Source of the DNA: Zygnema cylindricum
Lineage: Eukaryota; Streptophyta; Zygnematophyceae; Zygnematales; Zygnemataceae
Assembly (NCBI GenBank): GCA_037447655.1
Contig: JBBHKE010000244.1
Span: 72,001 to 136,000, forward strand
Reading direction: 5' to 3'
Length of the DNA stretch: 64,000 nucleotides
The notes beneath the pieces are model-generated. The model had not been told where the DNA came from. It saw only the letters and a list, made by a program, of their open reading frames with translations, and did not search any database. The position numbers were made by a program, and so were the translations under genes. Of this stretch, positions 35,833 to 44,949 are shown one piece after another; position 1 is the first letter of the stretch; the number at the start of each line of letters is the position of its first letter.

Positions 35833-38800
35833 CTAGTCAATCTTTAATTTCAGACCACACTTCTCCCTGCGGAAAATTAGCTTAGGGGAAGGCACAGGTT
35901 TGGTCATCATATCTGCTACCATCTCACTATCTGGTCTGTACTCTAAACTGATTATTTTTTTTTCTACTTTCTCTCTAACAAAGCTGAGTCTGATGTCCAT
36001 GTGTTTGGCTTTAAAATGATGTTTAGGATTGGCAGAAATAGCGATTGCTGCCTGATTATCACAAAATATTTTCTGCATACCACTCTTAAGGTGACCAAGC
36101 TCACCAAGCAAAGACTTGACCCACATCAATTCTTTTACAGCAGAGCTAGAGGCCATATACTCAGCCTCCATGGTGGACTAAGCAATAACCTTTTGTTGTT
36201 TGCTACTCCAACAGCAAGCCCCATCACCCACAAATAATATATATCTAGAAGTGCATCTCCTCATCGGAGCATCACCATAACTGGCATCACTCCAAGTAGT
36301 GATGTCTGTATTCTCCCCACCCAAATGCAAACATAGATCCCTAGTTCCTATCAAATTTCTAAGGACTCTCTTAGCTGCCTCCCAATCCCTCTTAGTGGGA
36401 GCATTTAGACTTCTACTCAGCACTCCTACAGCTGCAGCTAAATCCGGCCGGGTACAATTCATAAAATAGATTAGAATTCCCACTACTTGCATGTAAGGAA
36501 TAGTCTGCATGAACTTCTGTTCATCAGGAGATAATTCCTCGTCTAAGACTATGACTCCTTCTTCCTCACTCCCCTCACTTCCCTTCTTCAACTCCATTGG
36601 AGTTGCACAACTATTAGCTTTATCCATTTGAAATTTTTCAAGCATGTTACCTATTGCTTCCTTTTGAGTAAGTCTTATAATTTTCCTTTTTCGGTCTCTC
36701 TCTACTTGAAGTCCCAAAATATATTTTGCTTCTCCCATATCCTTCATTTCAAATCTCCCCTTAAGATCGGTTTTCAATTTATTATTTTTTTCCATTGATT
36801 TACTTAAAACAAGCAAATCATCAACATAAATTGCAATAAATATAAAACCTTCCTCATCTTCGAAAACATAGATTGAGTGATCTGAGCTGATCCGAATATA
36901 TCCCAGACCGGTAAGAAACTCATCAAGCTTCTTATTCCATTGTCGAGGCGCCTGTTTCAATCCATAAAGAGATTTAATCAGCCGGCATACCTTACTCTCC
37001 TCTCCTTCCTCCACAAAACCTTCGGGTTGTCCCATGAAGATCTCCTCTTCCAATTCTCCATGCAAAAAGGTTGTCTTGATGTCCATCTGGTGCACTTCCA
37101 TGTCTTCCGCTGCTGCTAAACTGAGAAATATGCGGACGGAGGGAAATCTGACCACCAGGTCAAAGGTTTTCTTGTAGTCAATTCCCTCCTTTTGTGTAAA
37201 TCCCTTTGCCCCTAATCTGGCCTTGTAGCGCTCGATTGTGTTATCTGGGTTCAGTTTTAATTTGAAAACCCACTTACAACCGATTGGTTTTCGGTTAGGT
37301 GGACAATCCACCAGCTCCCAAGCATCGGCTGCCATGATTGAGGCCATCTCCTCATTGATGGCTGTCTTCCACCGGTTTCTTTCTGGACAAGTCATCGTCT
37401 CTCCATAAGTTTGAGGTTCATCTTGATGAGATAGTTTAGTTACCTTGTTATTAACCTGTTTTTCTTGCAGTTTTTTGCTACTTCTCCTCCCCCCCTCAAA
37501 ATCTGAGGCCGGAATAGATGGTTCTCGTAGATTCTTTCGAACAAACTCGACTTCTCCCCTATCCCTTGATTCCGAAACAATTTCCACCACGTCTTCCGCT
37601 TCGGGTAGAGTTGTCACTGGAGTTTCCACAGCCAAGACCTTTTCGGTGTGATTTATACATGCAAGAATGTCATCTTCTCTAAAACCTGGATTGTTAGGAA
37701 GCTCAAAGTCATCGGAATTTTCTGACTCAAATCTGATTTTTACTGATTTCGTATACTTGAAGGGATCCACAGGCTTTCCTTCATCCATAACTACTATATG
37801 CTTTACTAGGATAAAATCTTCCCTTTTTAAATCATAAACTCTATATCCTTTAACATCCTCATCATATCCTAATAAGTATCCCGGTTTTCCTTTAGGATCT
37901 AGCTTCCAATTGGACCGATCAGTATCTAGACTGAACACTTGACTGGCGAAAACCTTTAAGTGAGATATGTCTGGTTTCCGGCCTGTCCATCTCTCATAAG
38001 GTGTTTGATCTTTTAAAGCTGAAGTAAGAACTCTATTTTTGAGGTAATTAGCACAGCTCATTGCTTCTGCCCAAAACCTTTTTCCTATCTTTTTATCTGA
38101 CAACATACTTCTAGCACTATCACTTAGTGTTCTATTTAACCTTTCAGATACCCCATTCTGTTCCGGATTTTCTAGAACTGTCTTTTGGTGTTGAACTCCA
38201 TCTTCCCTCAAAAAATCCTCAAACTGGTTAGAAGTATACTCTCCACCATTGTCACTCCTTACTCTCTTGATTGGAGTTTCATGGAGTTTTTCGCTCCATG
38301 CTTTATATTGTCTAAAATAATCCTCAGCTTTGGACTTGTTTTTCAAAAAATATACCCGGGAATACCGAGACCAATCATCAATTATAGTCATCATAAATCT
38401 CTCCCCCCCCGGTGAGGGCACTATAGCCAGTCCCCAAATATCTGTGTGTACTAGATCTAGAATTTTTTCTTCCTTATAGGTGGCTGATTTAGGAAAGGGT
38501 AATCTGTGTGCTTTACCTTGAGCACATCCATTACAATCACTTATATCATCACTTTCACTGAATTGAATCCCTTCCACCACTCCCATCTTTTTCATCTCTC
38601 TTAACTTTTCTAGATTCACATGCCCAAGCCTCTTATGCCACATCATAATATCATGAACACCAGCATAATAAAGTTTCTTCTTTTCATTACTTAAGATCAG
38701 CCTAAACATCCCATGGCTACCTTTCTCAGCAATGAAATAGACATCCTCCTCAAAACTAGCAGTAAAGACTCCTTCCCTAGTGCTAGTGAAAAAACCCTTA

Positions 38801-39078
38801 TCATCTAATACTGATGTAGAGATAAGATTTTTGTTCAGCTCCGGAATAAACAATACATCGGAGAATGTTAATATGGATGTCTTTCCTTCTACTAACACTT
38901 TCAGATCTATCGATCCTACAAGAGTAGTGGTGACTATCCTCCCATCCCCGTACTCTATCTCTACGGTGGGAATCTTTCTTATCTTAGTGAACAGGTGTCT
39001 ATCGTTACACATGTGCATGGAGGCAACTGAATCTACAATCCAGCTTGCTTCACCTTTCAATCCACCGTAAGCACATTT
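35833..39078 (-). pseudogene. Element 2 pol: protease, integrase, reverse transcriptase, RNase H
   Basis: A 960-codon open frame (36178-39060), then a TAG at 36178-36180 inside RNase H (between KVIA and STMEAEYMA), then the last 112 codons (35833-36171) in the same frame. The upstream limit is a TAG at 39079-39081. Visible motifs: protease site DSVAS where copia has DSGAS; zinc-binding MWHKRLGH of the pre-integrase part; integrase D (HTDIWG), D (SDNGGEY), E (PEQNGVSERLNR); reverse transcriptase with HQMDIKTTFLHGELEEE and YVDD; RNase H WSDASYGD and CDNQAA. Several usually conserved residues are changed (KTFDLVV, KARLGAKG). No frameshifts were seen, only stops and missense changes. Confidence 0.9.
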
Positions 39079-39081
39079 CTA

Positions 39082-40191
39082 CCTTCGTGGAATTTCGACC
39101 TCATTATTCGCCTCCAACTCCTCATCCAAAAGGAGCTCATCGTCCTCGTCCTCGGATTCCGCCTCAAGTACCTGTGTGACAAGGGCCTTTTTCTTTCCTC
39201 TCGGGGTACCACCGGTCTGCCCCTCCTTTAAGCGAAGCTCGGTTAGCTTAGTGTACTCTGCTATATAGTGCCCCGGTTTCTTACAAAAATGACATAAACC
39301 GTTGGGAGCCCTTGGTTTGAACTCGTCGGCCTGTTTTTTCTGCTGCCTACCCCCATAGTTTCCGACCGGTTTTCACGAATCCTTGTTCCTCCAATCAGTC
39401 GCTGTTGTCAAGGCTTGGCCACTCTTTCCTCCCCTTCGGATCTCAATTATATTCTCTTGAACGAGAATCATCCCTACCACTGAGTTCCATATCCACCTTG
39501 AGTCAGGCAAGTCCTGCACACGGTTGACTATGTTCTCGAACTCATCAGGTAACTTCATCAGTAAACAGTTAACCTTTTCTTTTTCACTAAAAACTTTTCC
39601 CGCACTCTATAGCTCCATGAAGAGTGTAGCAAGCTCATTGCAAAAATCCAACATATTTCCCCCTTTGTATACATACTCCTTAACTTTCTGATCAGCCAAC
39701 TGTTGTTGCTGAATCGTACCACTTCGGTACATCTCTATGAGAGCCATCCAAAGATCGGATGCCCTTTCTACCTGCAAATGAGGACATGCAAGTCCTTGAG
39801 TGAGATGGCGTAGGATGAAGTGCTTTGCCGCCATATTGTTGAAGTCCCAGATTTTAGTATCATTCTCCTCGTTCCTCGGAATAGGTGACATGAATGCCGA
39901 ACCAGTTGCTATTGGTGTGGTCGTCTCCTTCTCCTTTCCTTTGTCCACCACCTCTCCTTCTTTTGTTTCCTCCGTTGAAGGTGGATTTTCTTTCCTGGTG
40001 AATCTGCTTCCTCCAAACCCTGGAGGAATTCCAAGACTTGATGGACGCCCCAACCGTCCACTCACTATCCCCCAAAACCTTTTTTCGCATAGAGCTCCTA
40101 TCATTATACTTTCCCAGTATATGAATCCAATTCCATTAAAGATTGGTACCCTAGAGGGTGGGCCCATAACCTCAAACTCTGAGACCACCAT
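39082..40191 (-). pseudogene. Element 2 gag with three in-frame stops and a damaged zinc knuckle
   Basis: Same frame as pol. From the ATG at 40191: a DUF4219-like start (RVPIFNGIGF, then YWESIM), the Gag helical core (LTQGLACPHLQVERASDLW, then LADQKVKEYVYKGGNML), a TAG at 39607-39609, LLMKLPDEFENIV, a TGA at 39373-39375, then one zinc knuckle, CHFCKKPGHYIAEY. The last Cys of this CCHC knuckle is Tyr. An acidic stretch (EAESEDEDDELLLDEELE) precedes the TAG at 39079-39081. The stops alone would prevent a full Gag. Confidence 0.85.
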
Positions 40192-40419
40192 AAGTCCTCA
40201 GAGTGGATAGCTTCCAAGATGCCTCTAGGATAATCCTGACCCCTTTGTGTTTCAGCAAAAATAACTGCCACCCAGGCAGACAAAAACTCTGACCACCTGC
40301 ACCCCTGTGAAGGCAAGACTCCCCTGAGTCGATAGCAAAAAGAATCTCTGAATTTGCTCCCCTGAGCAGTAAGTTATGGAGGGTCAAAGTTGACCTTTTG
40401 TACAGAAGCTCTCTGGGAG
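40192..40419 (-). other. Leader of element 2 between 5' LTR and gag
   Basis: Non-coding by position. No recognisable tRNA primer-binding site was seen; the first bases inside the LTR read CTCCCAGAGAGCTTCTG on the minus strand. Confidence 0.5.
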
Positions 40420-41218
40420 AGAGGGTCCTATCTCCTAATTTTTCTAAGTCCTATCTCTCTCACAGACTCTATCTACTGATGTACGGAACCAATCAGAATA
40501 CAGTTCCGTACGCAAAAGTACAGCTGCCGGTGTACTTTATGTACGAACATTGTACGACATGGCCCAAATGTCGACACATGTCATATCCGGATTCGGTGCC
40601 ATAATCTCCGGAGATTCCACGATCCAATGTAATTTCGCCACGCGTCATCCGATGTGGCGATGGCCACAAACCGCCGAAATCTTCTTCCGCGATCTCGGCG
40701 CTAATTCCGGCCGTCCGATTAGAATCTAATTTAATCGTAGCCGTAATAAATACATGCGCGGTATTCGTTTCACTTACGAAATAAATGCGCGGTATTGATT
40801 TCGTGCATGTACCGTATTCCGTACTTATACATTACCGGATCTATGAATACCGTACACAGTTACAGTTAAATGATTTAACCTACGTATTAATGTTTAAGTA
40901 AATATCGTACTATATAATACGTAACACTACTGCTAGACTTAACGGCTAAGGCTACCGGCTATTTCTGGTTGTCGGCCGGCAGGTACCAGGATCAAATCCT
41001 GTGGCCGGCATATACCTTTTAGTAAATAATCCCTTAACTAGTATAAATTTCCCGTAAACCTCAGGATAGCCTAGGTAGCCATGGCTCTAGCTTCCTCTCC
41101 AATTTCTCAGTGACTGCGACAAGTTTGAGAGTTGGAGAGAGAAGTTAGAGGTAGACTGCCTCGGCTTCTTTATTTCTATTCAGACCTAGAAAATACTTTA
41201 AAACCATTAGTTTCTACA
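40420..41218 (-). repeat. 5' LTR of element 2 (about 799 bp)
   Basis: Partner of 35022-35819. Carries the clearer version of the GC hairpin (GCCGGC ... GGCCGGC, 40975-41010) around CAGGATCAAATCCTG. Confidence 0.85.
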
Positions 41219-41491
41219 GCACACGCTCATTCCTTTGAAACAATAAAACTCCGAACGTTGACTTAAACAAGTGTCGCTTCACGAACACACCTGCACGCAA
41301 ATTGAAACACTTGTACATGAAGACAAAAGTCACGCGAAACGAAATAATATGTTTCGTTCGCGGACGCTTCAAAAAATAGTACCACGAAACTTACATCGTA
41401 CGTTTCGTTTGATGACGTGGTACTTCACGTCAACAATTAAATGTTGGTATGACGCTTCGCGAGATGACGCGAAAACGACAATATCCCAACA
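41219..41491 (-). repeat. 5' LTR of element 1, second piece
   Basis: Resumes at GCACACGCTCATTCC, corresponding to about 29664 of the other LTR, and ends CCCAACA before the target duplication AAAAC. About 30-40 bp of LTR between the two pieces are absent, so element 2 insertion was accompanied by a small deletion. Confidence 0.8.
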
Positions 41492-41864
41492 AAAACAACA
41501 TTATCCAACTAAAATAACCCCACAAAAACTATACCAAAAGCAGCCTTTCCATCAACATTCCTCTCAACAGTATATGCTGACATCACCAACCTGCCAGCCG
41601 TATGGATGATGACATCACGCAGACCACGTGGCGGCCGCACACGTGGCGGCATTGTATGGCAGAAGAAATCCTCCCTATTTAAATTGAATAGATGACCTGC
41701 AATCGCCCGGCACTATTTGCAGTGGATTCTGTCGTGCCATTCCTGTTTCAGAGAGAGTCACTAATCGCCCTCGCCATCCTCTGCTCCTGTTTGCCTTTAG
41801 TTTCGTACAGCAAATAGTATTTGGCGAATAAAGTATACAGCGAATAAAGTATTCGGGGAAACGT

Positions 41865-42119
41865 GCAGAAAACTTTGACCACAATACGAGTTTACAGATT
41901 CGAGAGTATCCGAATTGATCCGTAAATGTACAAAGAACTCCAACAGTTACGAATTTCTAACATTTTTTGCAATGAGCTTTTCAGATTTGCAAAACCTAAT
42001 GACATTTACAAACCATGTCAAATGCAAGAGGATACTAAGCCTTTGTTGTTTTTTCACTCCATTGTTCCAAAGAGGGCAGCCACTACTTTTCTTATCTCAA
42101 TACTGGTAAGACATGCTTC
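41865..42119. other. Short stretch between units 3 and 4
   Basis: No gene. From about 42050 (TTCACTCCATTGTT) it matches unit 2 at about 8664, marking the start of unit 4. Confidence 0.5.
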
Positions 42120-43200
42120 ATGATGTTTGGTGTTATCTTGTTCAGCTTCAGACCAACGTCAACCATCTTTTCATTCAGGACCGATGCCTTATGAATATGT
42201 CTGTGCCTTCCAAATCGTCAATTTGTAGTTTTTCAGTTTTGGTCATGCCACCCCTTTTGTACCTTTGGACTCAAGATGGTTTACCATCGCACTTTTTAAT
42301 TCAGTTTGCTATCAATTAGTGAGTTTAACTTAACTGAGCTTGGTTCCACGCCAGCTTCCTCTACCCTCTTGAAGACTACTAACGCTTCCTTAACTTTCCC
42401 AATTATTTCTCAAACCTTTAAGATTAAACTGAATATCATCATGTCGGGTATTTGTTTCATTTCATCAAATTTGTTTCATTTCTTCAAACAATTTCAAAAC
42501 CTCCTCTGCTCTCTCTACCTTTCCCAAAGAAACTGACCATAACTTTTGTAAGAACGAAAATTTATTGCAGTTCGCTCATCTTCAACATCTTCAACAGGTC
42601 GAAATCACGACTTGACTCATCTGCTAGCATTCCCAAAGATATCATTGATTGTAACAAGTATAACCATGCTGGGCTTCTCCCGTGCTTAGGTCAACTCCGC
42701 AAACACACCTGAAGCCTTCTCTATTATCCCCGTCTTCTCGAGGATATTTATGACTTCAGTGACTGCTATCATATTGGGCAACAAACCAAGTTGGTACATC
42801 TTAATAACAGACCGTTACGCCTTACTAAACCGCCTTGCCTTCCCCAAAACCGAAATCATGATGTTGAAGGTCAAAATGTCAAGATTGGAGTCCCGCATAT
42901 TTCACCTCATAAACCATGATCAGCGTCTCATTGCCTATACCAAGCTTTCCTATAGATATATCACTGAATTTGAGGTCACCTCATTAAGTTTACCCTTACA
43001 TTCTTCTTTTTCCAAAAGAACTCCAATGCTTCCTCATCCAACCTTGCTTTTTCAAAAAAATCTATGAAGGATGAAAGGTCACTAGATTTGAAATTACATT
43101 AACTTGCTTCAATTGCCCATAAAAATGTAAAACCTCGACCAACTTGTCTATAAATGTACATCTAACACAGTATTAAACATGCTACAATTTAGGATTCCTC
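42040..43200 (-). repeat. Segmental duplication unit 4 (partial)
   Basis: Begins with sequence matching the 3' flank of locus C (8650-8780; TTGTTCAGCTTCAGACCAAC at 42140) and runs into the degraded PPR locus G. Confidence 0.55.
42120..43190 (-). pseudogene. Strongly degraded PPR gene (locus G, unit 4)
   Basis: Minus-strand pieces in changing frames read as PPR: DILTFNIMISVLGKARRFSK, then MYQLGLLPNMIAVTEVINIL, then EKTGIIEKASGVFAELT, then GKVKEALVVFKRVEEAGVEP. Upstream pieces near 42950-43130 resemble KLVEVLHFYGQLKQVNVISN, the place of YEQMKQANV in loci D and E. Stops and indels are frequent, more than in D and E. The long plus-strand frames here are shadows. Confidence 0.75.
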
Positions 43201-43289
43201 CACATCTCTTCATTTCCAAAATCAAGACCTAAGCTTCCTCCCTCTTGCTTAATCTCCCCCGAAGAACTTTTTAGTACACTATTTTTAGT

Positions 43290-43660
43290 ACACCATGTGT
43301 AGTTCTTCAGGCTTACAACCGGATGTAGTGGCTTACGACCGGATGTGGTGGCTTTCAACACTAAATTAGGTATAGACGCCATAGGGAAGGCAGGGAGGGT
43401 GGACATGGCATCGGCTATTTTTTAACACAAAAAGGTGTAAATCTTATTGTGATGACATTTTACTTTTTCTTTTCTTTTGTGTTGTCTTCTTTTCTTAGTG
43501 TCATGAAGGCGATTGGAAAAGCTAGAAAAGTCAAAGAAGCTTTTAAGTTTGTTTTATGTAATGGAAGAAAAGGGATACAGAGAAAACCAAGGTTAATCCT
43601 CAGGGAGGGAGGGAGGGAGGGAGGGAGGGAGGGAAGTAGGCAGGAACTTTTTTAAGGTCC
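43290..43660 (+). pseudogene. PPR fragments on the opposite strand (locus H)
   Basis: Plus-strand reading gives LQPDVVAYDRMW, then in another frame VVAFNTKLGIDAIGKAGRVD, then MASAIF and a stop. After a T-rich stretch comes VMKAIGKARKVKEAFKFVL and, shifted, MEEKGIQRKP. These are one to two and a half motifs of a different, oppositely oriented PPR relic. The T-rich stretch between could be a retained intron-like or inserted piece. Confidence 0.6.
43600..43636 (+). repeat. (GGGA)n microsatellite
   Basis: About eight GGGA/GGAG units directly after locus H. Confidence 0.9.
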
Positions 43661-44949
43661 CTAAATAGGTAAATAGGTTAAAAATCCCTAAATAGCATCA
43701 AAAATAGCACCATTAGGTGCCTTTTTTAGTTACCATATGACTATAAGATCTTTATAAAAACCCTAATTGTTTTTTTCTTGACTGTAATTGTTTTTTCTTA
43801 AGGCTGAATTGTTTAAACGGTTCAATTGTCGATAAAAATGTTGTAGTTCATTCAAAAAACAAAAAGTCAATCGAACTTTCCATCAGTTGCACAAATATAG
43901 GAGCCGTTATTATTATCTCGTGTTAAAACGTTTTTTGCAAAGCCTTTGCACAAAAAGAAGCGTAAAAAGGACGACATCATCCTCAACCCCATATCATATT
44001 TCCTCTCATGGTCAGTTTTTTCACTATTTGAACAAAACTTGAAAAACTTGAAAACCGGAAAAAATCGATTCCCATGAAATCCTCTCGAGGAAAAAAGACA
44101 TTTCCCAAAGGAAAAGAAATGAAAATACAAAAATGGCTTTGAGCTCTTTTCCAATTCCTGAAAACAATACTAAGATTAGATTTGAAGCGCTTGTCTAATA
44201 GTATCCGCTATACTGATAATCTCAAAAGGTCGTATTCCTTGTACGGCCGTTACAGTTTGTTGACATGAATCCGTTATCCAAAAATGTGAGAATCCTTGGT
44301 CTGGTCCGTCTGAAAATTTGAACAAAAACGAGGAAAAGTCAGGAAAAATGAAGAGAAAAAACCCGTTATCCACACTAAATTTGGTCCAATTAAACTTGGT
44401 AGATAAAAAAAATTGGTAGAAATTTGAACAATAACGAGGAAAATGTGAGGAAAGATGAAAAGAAATAAGCAGTTGTTCACACTAAAATTGGTATAGAACA
44501 GTCATAAGGAGTTGGTCAGGTCCATCTGAAAATTTGAACTGAATAAAAAAAATAAAAAATGAAAAATAAAATAATAGTGTTGAGTATCGAATCAAAACTT
44601 ATCGAAAACCGATACCGATAGTTATCGGTTATCCAACTGTCGAGGGGTTCCAATATATCGCTCCGAAACCAACAAAATCTATCGGTTTTGGAAGGGTAGT
44701 TCGTACAAAAGTTCAAAAATATGATTCGGGAGTAATGTACTAAATGAGTACGGCGATATAGCAACAGGGGGAAGGGGGGCGCGGGGGGCTTTCGGAAAAT
44801 AAATCACAATCCATTCTGTACCACGCTTCAGTTTGTCGTCTATAGTTATCGACCCGAAAGTTATGGTAAGTTATCACAATACATCAAATACTTATCGCGA
44901 TAATTTTGTTACAGATATGTATTTAGCCAATTTATTGATTATCGACAAG
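43661..44949. other. AT-rich intergenic with short dispersed repeats
   Basis: The phrase TCnGTCTGAAAATTTGAAC, with GAGGAAAA nearby, recurs near 44304, 44417 and 44520. The phrase CGATACCGATAGTTATCGG at 44609 is self-complementary in part, and TATCG words are frequent to 44990. A minus-strand 95-codon frame (43867-44154) is not recognisable. Confidence 0.5.

Larger units (their letters stand above)
35022..41218 (-). mobile_element. Inner Ty1/copia retrotransposon (element 2), nested in the element 1 LTR
   Basis: LTR pair 35022-35819 and 40420-41218, about 2 percent different by eye (roughly 18 substitutions), so this insertion is fairly recent. It has one long minus-strand gag-pol frame. The inner end reads TGTAGAAAC on the minus strand. 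The outer end does not show a clear CA, and no target duplication is evident. The region inside the 5' LTR does not show the usual TGGTATCAGAGC site. It belongs to a different lineage from element 1 by its gag and pol sequence. Confidence 0.85.
29286..41491 (-). mobile_element. Outer Ty1/copia retrotransposon (element 1), split by element 2
   Basis: Minus-strand element with LTRs of TG...CA form, flanked by a perfect 5-bp target duplication AAAAC (29281-29285 and 41492-41496). The 3' LTR is 29286-29929. The 5' LTR is 34665-35012 and resumes at 41219-41491 after the nested element. The primer-binding site and polypurine tract are in place. Domain order read on the minus strand is gag, protease, integrase, reverse transcriptase, RNase H, which defines the copia superfamily. 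The coding region carries stops and frameshifts, so it is non-autonomous. LTR halves differ by a few percent by eye, more in the 41219-41491 piece. Confidence 0.85.
23420..41860 (-). repeat. Segmental duplication unit 3, interrupted by the nested copia elements
   Basis: The unit runs 23420-29285, is interrupted by 29286-41491 (plus a 5-bp target duplication), and resumes at 41492-41860. The resumed part, ATGCTGACATCACCAACCTG at about 41575, matches unit 2 at about 15485. This independently confirms the ends of the outer insertion. Confidence 0.75.
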
